Positions 35,561 through 47,334 of a stretch of DNA of 64,000 nt are shown here, one piece after another (the stretch's first letter is position 1; every line of letters begins with the position of its first letter). The notes below the pieces were generated by a model, which saw only the letters and a list, made by a program, of their open reading frames with translations, searched no databases and was not told where the DNA came from. The DNA is from Epiperipatus broadwayi. Its lineage: Eukaryota > Onychophora > Udeonychophora > Euonychophora > Peripatidae. Made by a program: the position numbers and the translations under genes. Location of the stretch: the NCBI GenBank assembly GCA_028023455.1, contig JAQFVV010000182.1, positions 2,048,001-2,112,000 of the forward strand. Direction: 5' to 3'.

Positions 35561-36853
35561 AACACTAAATATTTGGTATGGACCTGATACTATATCAAAC
35601 TTTAGTCATTACCAAAAATTATGTCTAAAGCTGGCCAAAGTAGAAAATCATTTTACTTTCTTATGTAAATGTAAATCTGAAGGGATAACTCCTAAAGGTT
35701 TGCAACTAAAACCTCCAATTCATGCTCAGAGTGCTGAGAAAATTACTTAGAAAGCAAGCGAATCTCTTTTAAGAGAAAGAATAAATGCTCAAAGGTTTTC
35801 TAAGTATCAACCAATGCATTCCATTAATAATGTAGAATGTTTTCTAAAAAATAAACTTACTGATGATGACTACATGAGAGTTTCTCAAGCAGCAAAAAAA
35901 TCATATTCTACATTATATGGAAAAATAAAAGAGTGTCAAAAGAAGAAATTTGCTAACCTACATGGGCATATCAAAAATCATAATGTACCAAGCAATGTAA
36001 CAACTCCATCTGTTAAAAATCTCAGTTCTAAACATCTAACAGATTCTGAAATTTCTGTTCTTGAAAGAGGATTAAACTTTGCAATAATACCGTCTAATAT
36101 CCTTTTATTAGATATAATGGCAGCCACCAAAGAAGTCACTTAAAAATTGCCTTTAAAAGAAGCAGAATAATTATGCTGGACAATAAAAAGAACAACAAGC
36201 AACAAAAATTGAAGTCAAACATATCCTATGGGGAGATGAAAGCATATCCTATGGGGAGAGGAAAGCAATTAAATCTCTCAAAGTAGATAAATCTATAATT
36301 ATTTTTCCTGCTGACAAAGGCAATGCAACAGTTTTAATGGATACAACTGATTATGACAACAAAATACAAGGACTCCTTGCAGTAGGCCAATATAGAAAAG
36401 TGGCAAAAAATCCAATAGCGATTAAGGAAACAAAGTTACAAGCATTACTCAGAAAGCATTGCAGGTACTTCACTGATTCAGAAAAAAGTAAAATAACATT
36501 ATGGTCTACCTAAAATCCATAAAAAGCATGTTCCATTAAGATCTATTTTTAGTTCTAGTGATTCACCTTGCCAAAATTTGGCAAGATTTCTTCTCAAAGT
36601 TTTAAGTCCTTTGGCATACAAGACCCAGTCTTTTGTCAGAAATTCTAGACACTTTGTAGAATTAATCAAGAACATAAAAATTGAAAGAACTGATTTACTG
36701 GTAAGCTTTGAGTTGGAAAGTTTATTCATAAATGTACCATGTGAAGAAGCATTGTCTATTTTAAGAAAAAGATTAAATGGTGATAATAGTTTACAAACCA
36801 GAACAGCTCTTCATATTGATAGTATAATGGAACTATCATTTGGGATCTATTGA
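35561..36853 (+). pseudogene. Penelope-like element PLE-2, copy b (5' half)
   Basis: The N-terminal PLE signature runs from about 35,640 ('FLCKCKSEGITPKGLQLKPP', then 'SESLLRERI'), followed by the open stretch 35,814-36,143 with 'NLSSKHLTDSEISVLERGL', the hallmark PLE segment before RT. After a stop it continues with 'ADKGNATVLMDTTDYDNK' (about 36,310-36,365) and the start of RT (36,578-36,853, 'LVSFELESLFINVPCEEAL', where motif A Asp is Glu). A tandem internal duplication 'catatcctatgggga' occurs at about 36,219-36,258. It stops abruptly at about 36,853, before motif B. Confidence 0.8.
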
Positions 36854-37660
36854 TGACCTAAGTTTACAATAGGTGTTTTTAAAGTAATGTTAATAGGGAG
36901 AATTATTGATCATAATGTAGATGCTATAGTACACAAGGAAAGCGATATATGTTGTTTGGTTTATGCCACTGTTAGAAGAAAGTCTATAGTTGATATAAAA
37001 TTTAGATCATTAAAATATAAAGTTGGTCAGAAGTCAAAATTTTAAGATTTTTGGATCTCTTTAAGTTGGATAGCATTAAAGATTTAAAGATGAATGTAAA
37101 TATTTGTGGGAAATTTTGCTAATCACTGAAGACGGCCAGTAGCTGGAAAGTAATTAGAGATTAATATAACCATATAGTGTTCATTGATTTCTAAAGCTCT
37201 GAAGTAAAGTAAATTGAATAACTGTCTTTAGTGCATAACTATTTGTTTTGTTCTTCATTTGCTTAATAATTTTAAATAAGTCTATTCAATCTTTATTTGA
37301 AAAGTTCTTTTTTTAAAAAAAACAAACTATAATATTATTATTTAAGATATTATTAAAATCCTTTTAAAAGTAATCAGACATATTTTATATATTCTGCATA
37401 TGACATAGATGTTACATGGGTTTTTGTTAAGCTGGAAATAAATTATTTTGTGAGTTTTATATGGTAAGTCCTATGGTGTTATGAATAATTCATCATCATT
37501 TTGAATTATTATTAATATTGCAGGATAAAAATTATAGTTAAATAAAATTTAATAATTATATAGTAATTTATTATCTATCTGTGATAAATCAAAACTTGAT
37601 ACATTAGTTTACTTATTTATGTAAATAGAGGGATTTGAACTCAGGATTTTTCATTCTATT
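36854..37660. other. AT-rich spacer, no gene seen
   Basis: No similarity was recognised between the truncated PLE-2 copy b and the MITE relative. Confidence 0.5.
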
Positions 37661-37664
37661 TATC

Positions 37665-37930
37665 CTCCACTCTATCTCAATCAACTGAAAAACATAACCA
37701 CACCCATGCAAAAAAGATACCTGATCTCCAATATATATATATTTCATGCAAAACCATCATTCATCAGTTGGGATAGATCATAATCTCCTACACACATATA
37801 CAATCAGAGCTTGATTTATATTAAGTTAGTAATTACTCAAACTTTAACAGACAGGCTTCAATCTTCTCACACTTCCAACTATTCATCCAACCATTTCATT
37901 GAAAAAGCATTCAGTATAACCAAATGACCT
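37665..37930. mobile_element. Diverged relative of foldback MITE family 2
   Basis: Aligns with the reverse complement of the central and right part of 26,281-26,751: 'cctccactctatct', 'ccaatatatatatatttcatgc', 'atcatcagttgg', 'atcatctcc.acacatata', 'acaggctccaatc'-type blocks. The far arm is missing or too degraded to see. Confidence 0.65.
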
Positions 37931-38037
37931 ATTGCATATAGTTTATTTATTATATATTTATATATTAATTGCTTATGAAAATATAACAATAAGTACTAAT
38001 AGTGAAAACTAAAGTTACAGTGGTGGCTAATTAATGC

Positions 38038-38124
38038 AGTAAATTAAATATTATGTTGGAAAATATGGCATGGCTTGATAAGTAATTTTTATGCCATATT
38101 TTCCAACATAATATTTAATTTACT
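38038..38124. repeat. 34-bp perfect inverted repeat
   Basis: The arm 38,038-38,071 ('agtaaattaaatattatg' ... 'ggcat') is repeated exactly in reverse complement at 38,091-38,124 around a 19-bp spacer. It is a strong cruciform or hairpin candidate with no gene attached. Confidence 0.95.
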
Positions 38125-38767
38125 AAGTAATTTTATTATTCATTTTAAAATTATATTCTCAATAGTGCAGTAGAAAAATAGTGGCCTTAGAGCTAAAAGT
38201 TCCTGAAATAATTCTTATTGAGGACCATGGGGGAAAAAATCTCGGTTTTGTCAAATAATTTGAAGTTATACTCAGTTTCTATGATTGGATGCTTGAATAT
38301 CACATGATCTATCTATCCTAATAAGTAACCATATAATTATTCATTTAATAATTAGTAACTTAATATCCACAAGATGTAATACAGTATATAATTCTGACTG
38401 TTGTTAGTTATTAAAATTTTAATTTTTAAATTATAAAATTAGAATTTATAAAGAAATGAATTATTAGAAAAATATTAACTTCTTAAAAAATATTCTAATA
38501 TTGTTATGTTTTAATGTATTTAATAGAATAAATCCATAAAATGGTTATAAAATATTGTACTACTTTCTTTTTTGTTTGAAAATATACTTTTTTAGTGTTA
38601 GGGCAGATTAAAACTAACTTGTAAAATTTCTCACTTTTTAACGTTTGCTTACATTATTTTATTATCAGTTTACATTTAATCAATGTGAATTTAAAGATTG
38701 TGTAAGAACATTAATGATATAAAAAAATTTTAAAGTAAAAATTTGTTTTAACAAAAATAGTGATTTA

Positions 38768-38839
38768 ATCAAGCGTTTAGGGCCTTCCAAGCAGCTGGCC
38801 CGGGTTCGCTTCCTGGTCAACGCATTTGACATATGAAAA
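38768..38839 (+). mobile_element. Short tRNA-derived SINE with 15-bp target-site duplication
   Basis: The same 15-bp sequence 'aaaaatagtgattta' flanks the element (38,753-38,767 and 38,840-38,854). The insert has a B-box-like 'gggttcgcttcc' and a 5-bp T-arm (ccggg/cctgg) around 'ttcgctt'. 'gcgtt' near its start can pair with 'aacgc' near its end like an acceptor stem. It finishes in poly-A. The anticodon/D-arm part is reduced and no A box is evident. This is retroposition by a LINE-type poly-A mechanism, probably with a partner element elsewhere in the genome. Confidence 0.75.
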
Positions 38840-38854
38840 AAAAATAGTGATTTA

Positions 38855-39429
38855 CCTAAGATATAACAACTCTAGAACTGGTTCTCTTTATATATGCATA
38901 TGTCTAATAGTAATAATCTGTATAATTATATATATATAGCTAATAAAGGGAGTGCTATTTATATTAACGGATCACCTTTTAATATATCAAATGATTTATA
39001 TTGCAGATGCAAAATGAACCCGTTTTTATTTACAAACATGATGTTATATGGATAACAGATTATGTAAAAATTAAATAAGCAGAGATATTTATGCAGCCTC
39101 ATTCAAGTCAGTTTATAATTTAAATGTGCATAGTAGACTTTATTTCTATTCATTTTAATATTTTTTTTAAAAAATAATAAAATACCTATGTAAGAATTGA
39201 GGTGGTAAACTTCCAAGTGCTTATATTAACATAATTTCTTTTAGTATCACAGTAATCTATGTTGCAGAAGAAAAAAAAATCACTTTTATATACCAGCTAT
39301 GATTTTATAATGATAGAAGTAAGGCAGTAATATTCATAAAATGAATATCAAACTAGCAAGAACCTGCATGAACATCTCTTCTGATTTGATATTATCCTAA
39401 TATATATCATTGTTTAATTCATATAGTAT
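38855..39429. other. AT-rich spacer, no gene seen
   Basis: Contains a TA run near 38,928-38,938. No coding or repeat signal was recognised before the GC rise that marks the RTE element. Confidence 0.55.
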
Positions 39430-39603
39430 ACGAACATGGATGGGCTGCTCACCAACACGCATTAGCCAGCGTGGTGAGTTTATTGGCTTTTTACCTCTGA
39501 GTTTAAGATCAAGAAACACCATGGCCTTTTTTCTCAGTGCCTGATAAGGCAGAATGAATGTTTGTGTAAATGATAAATATTTTTCCAATACATATATACA
39601 ATT

Positions 39604-40725
39604 ATGACAGACAAAAATAAAGCATGGCCCTTATTACCAGGAGGCTGTAAAGTCACCAACCAAGGCAGCGGTTGGTGGCCGAAGGCAGAGGGTGCTAAGA
39701 ATCCCCTGATTGCGGACCCAGGCTGCCATTTGATGACGACTTTTTATTTAGGTACTTACAACTGCAGATCACTTTCAAGTGAAGGAAGATTGCAAGAATT
39801 AGAAGAAGAACTGTCTTATATTAAATGGGACATTATTGGACTTTGTGAAGTTAGAAGAAAAGGAGAAGAAACAATTGATTTAAAAAGTGGACATATACTC
39901 TATTATAAAGGCACACATATTGGAAATACAAGTGGAGTAGGATTCATTATAAATAAAAAGTGGAAGAACAATATTGTGGAGATTGATGGTGTATCGGACA
40001 GAGTGGCAAGATTAGTTATACAACTTAATAGCAGATACCAAATGCAGATAATTCAGGTTTATGCCCCAACAAGTTCTCATAGTGATGAAGTAGTAGAAGA
40101 TTTTTATATGGATGTACAAAAGGCTTTTGATCAGAGTAAACAACATTTTAAAATTGTTATGGGAGACTTTAATGCTAGAATTGGTAGACAAATGAAAGAT
40201 GAAATTGCTGTAGGTAATTTTGGTTATGGTAATAGAAATGAGAGAGGACATAGACTTGTAGAGTTTGCAGAAAAAGAAAAACTTTATATTATGAATTCAT
40301 TTTTTGAGAAAAATGTTAAAAGGAAATGGACATGGAAGCATCCAAATGAAGGTACAGCAGAATTGGATTATATTTTGACTAGCAGAAAATACATATTTCA
40401 AGATTGTAATGTTCTTAATAAATTTAAAACAGGAAGTGATCATCGATTAGTAAGGTGTAAGTTATGTGTTAATGTAAAACTAGAGAGACAAAAATTACTA
40501 AGAAAAACAATATTTACAGTTGATATTCCTAATCTTCAGAAACATTCTAATGAATTTAAATTAGAACTTACAAATAGGTTTCAAGTATTAGGAGATTTTG
40601 AGCATGATTCAGATTTGAATGAAATTAATATGAAAATAACTGATACACTTTTAAAAACTGCAACAAACATAGCTGGTAGAAAAAAGCAGCAATTGACTAA
40701 TAAAATTTCTACTGAGACTAGATAA
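39604..40725 (+). pseudogene. RTE endonuclease domain (AP-endonuclease-like)
   Basis: 373 residues from the first Met; the Met at residue 44 ('MTTFYLGTYNCRS') is an equally good start because the preceding 43 residues have no family motif. Catalytic boxes are complete: Asn53 in TYNCRS, Glu82 in CEVR, Tyr153 in VYAPT, Asp188 and Asn190 in GDFN, Asp255 in LDYI, and Asp279-His280 in SDHRL. The domain nicks target DNA and supplies the 3'-OH that primes reverse transcription. The ORF stops at TAA 40,723, but the same frame continues directly into the RT region, so this stop is most likely a mutation and not a natural ORF boundary. Confidence 0.9.
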
Positions 40726-42210
40726 TTTATGAAGAAAAGAAGGAATATGAAGATATACAAAAATGATGTATTAAAAAGAATTGAATATCTCGAATTTTGT
40801 AAAATGGTACGGAAAAGAGTTGAAAATGATATAAGAAAGTATAACTGTGAAATAGCAAGGAAAGCTGTAGAAGAAAATAAAAGTCTCAAAAATGTTAAAC
40901 AACATTTTGGTATTGGTAGGAAATTTATATCTGCAATAAGAAAAAAAGATGGAATTATTACTAAAAAGAGAGATGACATCATGAAATTGGTAGAAGATTT
41001 TTATCAAGAATTATATAGTAATAAAGAACAAGTACCTCCTATATCTATTACATCTTCCGAATTGCCCAGAATTTTAAATGAAGAAGTGAGACATGCAATT
41101 AAGTGTATGAAGAAAGGAAAGTCTCCAGGAAATGATGGAATTATAATTGATATATTAAAAGAAGCAGGTGAAGAAATAGAAACAATTTTAGCAAAGTTAT
41201 ATACCAAATGTCTAAATGATAAATATGTACCGGAAGATTGGAAGAATGCAGTAATAATATTAATATTTAAAAAAGGTGATAAAGAAGATATTAGAAATTA
41301 CAGACCTATCAGCCTTTTATCAGTTTTATATAAAATTTTTACCAAGATAATTACAACTCGTCTACAGAGAACTTTGGATTTCCACCAACCAAGAGAACAA
41401 GCTGGATTTAAAAGTGGTTTTAGCACAATAGATCATATCCAGGTATTGAGAGAAGTCATAGAAAGGACAAACGAATATGAGTTGTCATTATGTTTTGGAT
41501 TTGTAGATTATGAAAAGGCATTCGATTCTATACACATTTCTTCAGTGATTAAAGCATTGGATCATCAAGGTATAGATCCAGGATATTGTCATATTTTAAA
41601 GAATATTTATAAAAATGCAACAGCAACAATTAGATTACATAATGATACTGGAAAAATCAACATTGAGAAAGGTGTAAGACAAGGTGACTCCATATCTCCA
41701 AAACTCTTTACAGCAGTGCTGCAAGAAGTATTTTGTGGATTAAAATGGAAAACTAAAGGAGTGAAAGTAAATGGAGAGTATTTAAGTCATTTAGATTTCG
41801 CAGATGATGTAGTTGTTTTTGCAAATAATGCTTCAGAGCTGCAGGAAATGTTGCAGGAGTTAGCAGATGAAAGTAGAAAAGTAGGACTAAAGATAAATGT
41901 TAAAAAGACGAAAGTAATGTTTAATCGATTTGCTCAAAATATGAAAATAAAGATTGATTATGAAGAATTAGAAGAAGTTAACAATTACAAATACCTTGGT
42001 CAGATTATTAATACAGATGGAAACATAATGGAGGAAATTAATCATAGAATTAAACTTGGTTGGAGTGTTTTTGGTAGAAATAACTTGATACTAAAAGGAA
42101 ATATGCCTATGTGTTTGAAAAGGATGGTTTTTAACAAATATGTTTTACCAGTTCTTACTTATGGATCTGAGACTTGGACACTTAATAGAAGAGCAATACA
42201 GAGACTTTAG
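40726..42210 (+). pseudogene. RTE reverse transcriptase domain
   Basis: Numbering from the Met at 40,729. 'KSPGNDGI' (131-138) is the conserved pre-RT box, 'NYRPISLLSVLYKI' starts at 190, motif A 'FVDYEKAFD' has Asp260 and Asp266, motif B 'GVRQGDSISP' is at 315-324 and motif C 'FADD' at 357-360. All catalytic aspartates are present. A thumb/connection region follows ('YKYLGQIINTDG', 'VLTYGSETWTL'). The domain copies element RNA into DNA at the target site. It ends at TAG 42,208, after which the family's C-terminal region continues in frame. Confidence 0.92.
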
Positions 42211-42564
42211 ACCACTCAAAGGAGTATGGAAAGATGTATGTTGGGAGTAACAAGAAGAGATCGAAAATGCAATGTATGGGTAAGACAACAAACAGGTGTT
42301 ACTGACCTTATTGAAAAAATTAAAAGATTGAAATGGAGTTGGGCTGGACATATTGCTAGAAGAGATGATAATAGATGGACAATTGAAATTTTAAACGGGA
42401 TTCCAAGAGTTTGTAAAAGACCCAGAAAGAGACCATATGTGAGATGGATGGATGAAATAAGAAAATGTACAGGGGTGTTGTGGAGAAGAGAAGCTAAAGA
42501 TCGGAGAAGATGGATTAAACTTGGAGAGACCTTCATCCTGCAGTGGATTGATAATGGTTGTTGA
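42211..42564 (+). pseudogene. RTE C-terminal region
   Basis: In frame with the RT after the TAG stop. It contains 'RMLG'-type text ('RCMLGVTRRDRK'), 'LKWSWAGHIARRDD' and 'WMDEIRK', a block commonly found after the RT of RTE and related LINEs, rich in Trp and Arg and probably nucleic-acid binding. The terminal TGA merges with the (TGA)n tail. Confidence 0.85.
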
Positions 42565-42576
42565 TGATGATGATGA
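42562..42576 (+). repeat. (TGA)n 3' tail of the RTE element
   Basis: Five TGA units in place of poly-A. Short tandem-repeat tails are usual for RTE elements. Confidence 0.85.
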
Positions 42577-42584
42577 ATCTATCT

Positions 42585-45135
42585 ATACAAGATTGTGGTG
42601 AACAGTCAAAAGTGAATTCATTTTTGATTGGATCACGTATGACATTCAGAGTAGATGGAATTACATTATTGTAGATAGCACTTGGAAATTTATTATTAAA
42701 ATATGTTATTAGCACTGAATAATTTGATGTATATATAGATATGTGTGTGTGTGTAGCTAGATATATTACAATAAAGCAAAAACATATGCATTGTATAGTC
42801 TACATACATCAATTAGGACTTCTTAAATTAAATAATCATACTTATAATAGTGAATCAAACTAATTGCTTTATGTAAAACAATGTTAAAGTTTAATTTTGG
42901 GCTCACAGTTGGTAAATATGGATAAATCCTCATAAGTCATAACTCAGTATAAGCTTTTTTATATATAAATTATACTTATTGAATATCATCTTCCTCATTT
43001 TATCAATACTTCAAAAAATATTTGAGTTTTAGGAGGAGGGTATCTTTTTTATTTATTTTGTCTTGCTTTGTTTACTTTATGATTTATTATTTGTAGCAAT
43101 ACAGGACTGATCTTGGTAACAGCTAACTGTAATCAACAGCAAAACATTTCAAAATGTGGGGGTCTGCAATATAAATTATTTTCATATATTATGTTGAAAT
43201 AATGAGTAGCTTTTTGTAAAGAATAATATTATAATGCTAAAATATAAATATCTCAGGTCAAATGAATAGCTGAGAAAAACCAATAAACTTTTTCAGTATG
43301 ATTAGTTTTTATGTTCGTATTGGAGTACTTGAGAGGCAGTCAAGAACCTTTTTCAGTATTATTAATCTTTATGGCATAGATAAATTAAAAAAGATTTTGA
43401 TATATTTAATTGCTGTTATTATGTGGAAAAAAATATAATGCTTTAAAAATTAGATTGCTAATGGAACCTAAAATAGATAATGTATAATCCCCCCAAAATA
43501 TGATATAGTTAAGTTGAAATGGATCTCAATACACTGGTAGCATAGGAATTAGTAAAGCAAAATAGAATGAAATGTAAAATATTTTAGATCAGAACAATGT
43601 ACTTTCTATCATTCAGATCATAGGTAATCCCAAATAAATATAATGGCTTTCTTTATTCAGAAAGATACTGGAAAAACTATTTAAATATAACACTGTTAAT
43701 TTTTTATATAAATTCAACAAAACTGAAAAGTTACATTCAGTAGAGAAATGAACAGAATATTTGATGGATGGGATGTCAGTGATGTAAAAGGATAGAGGAG
43801 CAAATTTTGTTCAGTAATATGCACTAAGAAGCAAAAAAATAAAATGTGAGTTTTTGAGAATTCAATGACTTTTAAATTGGCAATATGTTTTTCAAAAAGT
43901 CATATTACTCACATGAATATTTTATATGGTATTCATAGAAATCAAATGCAGTAATTTGAACATGTAACAGTAAAAGACTTCAGTTTTAAAAGTAAAAAAT
44001 ATGGTTAGTAGAATTTTGAAAGAGATCATAAATTATTCTTATGAAAACTTATTCAATGGATTAAATGTAGTCTGAAAAATCTATAATAGAAATGAAAAAA
44101 CAAATCTGAGAAAAGTTTGATTGTTGAATATCTAGAAAGATCAAAAATAAAAAATATTACTACTGATATTTGTAAAAAAAAAAAAAAAAGAAGACCAAGA
44201 TATATGAATTTGTAATCAACCTATGTCTTTTTGATTACAATAAGAATTTGTTTCAATTGACATGCAATGTGCTCAAAAAAATGGATATAAAAAAACAGTT
44301 CAAGTTAACAGTTTATAATTTTAAAAAAAAGTTTATTATTAACAAAATCTTGATAAAGAGGCATACTTTATTATCAGGGACACTCTTTTTTAACAACATT
44401 AAGAAAGCATTGCTTATAGACAAAGGAAAAAGATCTTAATTATTTACAATTTATTCAATAGATAGCCCCCCCCCCCCCATAAAATTCATTTTATTAGAAA
44501 ATAAAATTAAACTTTTACTTAAATACAAATAAAAATCATTGTAATTGTATTTAGGTGTTAATATATTTCTTGGATATATTGTTATTTTACTTTTTTTTTT
44601 GCTAAAAATCTATCCATCTCAAATCAATTTATATATATAAAACCACTGAAATGTGATGAGTCCAGTCACAATCTTTTCTATCTTCTATTAAATAGAACTT
44701 AAGTCTTTTTACCTGCATTTCTTGCATATTAATGCATTTTCTTCCTGATAGTAATAGACATTTTAATAGTTAATTTCAAAATATTTGTTATAACTACATA
44801 TTAAATCACTATTGTTTAATATTTTAAAAATTGTAAATATTTAATTTTTTAAAATTTTTATTCAAATGTATAGATAACTTTAAGTACACTATTAAAAAAA
44901 GTTTTTATTATTCCTAAGTATTTTTGTGATAGGACTTTTTAACACAAATATATTTCTCAAAAGGCATGCAACATATCTATTATATATATTGTAAGATTAT
45001 ATGTTTGTGTATGCCTGTTGTAAAGTTCTGTATTCATTATGTTTATTTATTTAAAGCTAAGTATAAATGAAAAAGAAATATTAGCATGGAAATAGTTCCT
45101 AATGTTAATGTTGACAATAAACTAAAAAAGTTACG
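42585..45135. other. AT-rich spacer, no gene seen
   Basis: Contains a short (TG)n near 42,744, a partial tandem duplication around 43,285-43,375 ('ctttttcagtat.attag'), a poly-A run near 44,176 and a poly-C run at about 44,467-44,478. The 63-codon frame at 44,248 shows no family feature. Confidence 0.5.
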
Positions 45136-45139
45136 TGAT

Positions 45140-45246
45140 GCTTTTTTTTTTCATATGTTATAGCATCAGCCGGAGGTGAACCCGCAACAACCGTCTGCAA
45201 CCAACTGCTGCTATGTTGACTTCTTGGCTAACAACGCTTGACAGTT
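45140..45246 (-). mobile_element. tRNA-like SINE fragment
   Basis: On the minus strand it starts 'caagcgttg', has a B-box-like 'cgggttcacctcc' and ends 'catatgaaaaaaaaaa'. The start ('caagcgtt') and tail ('catatgaaaaaaaaa') match the SINE at 38,768-38,839, so both are from one family, although the middle differs. No target duplication was recognised. Confidence 0.6.
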
Positions 45247-45249
45247 TTT

Positions 45250-47040
45250 TTTTTAATAAAATACTAATGAATTAGCAATTACATTAAAAAAATACTAATT
45301 TTTTATTTATCATTTTATACCAAAAGTTAAATGCATTAAACTTATATGCTAAGATGTTCAATTTTTTCATTAGAAAAGTCAATTTATCTGTTTATGGAAT
45401 CTGGCTATATAGAGAGAAACTGTGATTTCATATGATTATGAGACTGAATAAAAATAATGTATGAAAAAAAAAATATCAAGAGTTATCTCTTAATATATAT
45501 ATTTGTATAATTATAAATGTAAAAAGTAAAATGATTATTTTCTCATTTGTATTACTAATCTGCTATTTTAAAGTTTATTCTGGATTAGAATATTTTGTTT
45601 AAAAGATAGAAATGAAATATTTTCAGAAATGTTAGCAATGAAAAGAAAAAAAATGAGGCAAAATCAAAATTTTTAAGACTTGGAAAAAGACCACTAGAAG
45701 TTATGAAGAATATTTCTCTCTAAATAATACATAATATTGTCAATACAAAATTAAAAATTTACTAAATGGATATAAAAACTTAACAAATATTTGGATAAGA
45801 CAATTTATTATTTGATTGGTTACTGAAAGTTATTCTGGAATTACTAGTCTTTTCACATCCCAAAGTTTAATGGATTTATCTTTACTCCTATAAGAATGGA
45901 AATTTATTTGCATTAATTAAATATGATCAATGTCTCTACATAGATAAATTAATTATAGTTACACATGAGAAAAAGTGATGATTACATGAGTGCATTTTAT
46001 TTACATTTTAAACAATAAAATCTACATTTAAAAATTATTTTGGAATTCTATCCTTTCTTAATATTAAAATACAAATTCCATTATTTAATTAAATAAAATA
46101 AAATGACTTGGTTACTTATTAATTTAAAACTTAATCATTGAAATGAACTTATTGGAACAATATTTCCCTTGATCTGTTATCATTATATGTTAATTTCAAA
46201 TTAAAATAAGTATTTGCAAAACATAATATTAATCATCTAAAATATCAAGAAGCATTCTATAATATATATTAAAATTATTTTTCTATATGTTTGTTCATAA
46301 AATTTTATGTTTATTTATTTCATATATTAAAATATATTCTTTTGGTCACTAATGATAATAGCTTTTATATTTTTTCAAAATTAATTTCAAAATTATAAAT
46401 TTTGTTTATGAAATGGCAATTGCAAACAAAAAAGTTTATTTTCATTATATTTCATAATGAACAACCAAAAGAGTAATTGCATTAACTCACATATTTCAAA
46501 TGTTATCATTTGACAACAATGCATTTTGTATATATTTATAAATTTATGTCTTCTTATTAAATTTAATCTGTTCTAAAAAACATTTTCATATTTGTTTTGA
46601 TCTGATTAATTTTTGAGGTTTCCCTAATCATTGAGTTTTATGTGTTCTAAGTTTGAATTTTGGTAAATATTAATAGTAAATAAGTGTTATTGTTAGATTA
46701 CCTTAAATCATCAATTAGCATCAATTAATTTTGCTATTGTGCCCTCTATAAACTAATCTGATAATCATATTAAGAGAAGTGGGCATGCACATGATTTCTC
46801 TCCTCTTGATCAATGCAGTATATTTGCGACTTACATGGATTATTCATGGAAGTATATAATATTACCAATGGCTTGTCTACAAAGGTTTAATCTGTATATA
46901 TTTTAATCCAGTGGACTAAGTTTATGGTATAACAAAATTAAAAATAAATGAAGATTTTGTTTACAATTTTTCATATTGGATTACAAAAAAATAAGAGTTT
47001 TACATATATTCTAAATTCTATAAGTTTAGAATTATTTGTC
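45250..47040. other. AT-rich spacer, no gene seen
   Basis: Simple AT-rich sequence. No motif or repeat pair was recognised. Confidence 0.5.
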
Positions 47041-47041
47041 T

Positions 47042-47330
47042 GATGGTTTGTGGTGATGGTATTTTAGTAGTAATTATATACTGGACTATTTTCACCATCT
47101 AGTATTAAATTAAATGTCTTTGGAAAAAATTAAACTTTATTTTTCAAATATCTTCAATTGTTAGAAACAACACATAACGTTTTGAGTGATATTAGTCTCC
47201 TCTTTTCTTAAGGTGTTGCTGGCCTGACTAATGTCAGTTCTATCATGGAAATCGAATCTGAACCTTTAGATTCATGAATATTAAATTTAAAGGATACTTT
47301 AATCACTTAAGCTATTCAGACAAAGGCAAA
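47042..47330 (-). repeat. Solo copy of the PLE-2 terminal module
   Basis: The reverse complement aligns with 35,262-35,560. It has a tRNA-like head (A-box-like 'tagcttaagtgatt', B-box-like 'gattcgatttcc', about 45 bp apart), then 'ggccagcaacacc', a purine block and 'aaaacgttatg', then 'aatactagatggtgaaaatagtcc' in the tail. No PLE coding sequence is attached. It can be read as a solo pLTR or as a tRNA-derived SINE that shares the PLE end. Confidence 0.6.
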
Positions 47331-47334
47331 CTTA

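Larger units (their letters stand above)
39430..42583 (+). mobile_element. RTE-type LINE (non-LTR retrotransposon), nearly intact
   Basis: One reading frame runs from 39,604 to 42,564 and encodes an AP-like endonuclease followed by an RT, the single-ORF plan of RTE elements. Only two stops interrupt it (TAA at 40,723, TAG at 42,208), both in the same frame, and both could come from a C-to-T change in a glutamine codon. A GC-richer leader begins about 39,430. The final stop codon is the first unit of a (TGA)n tail (42,562-42,576), so the 3' UTR is essentially absent, as in many RTE elements. No target duplication was identified. It looks like the youngest coding element in the window. Confidence 0.9.

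Noticed and set aside
40581-40982. 133-codon minus-strand ORF
   Set aside because: Antisense shadow of the RTE coding sequence.
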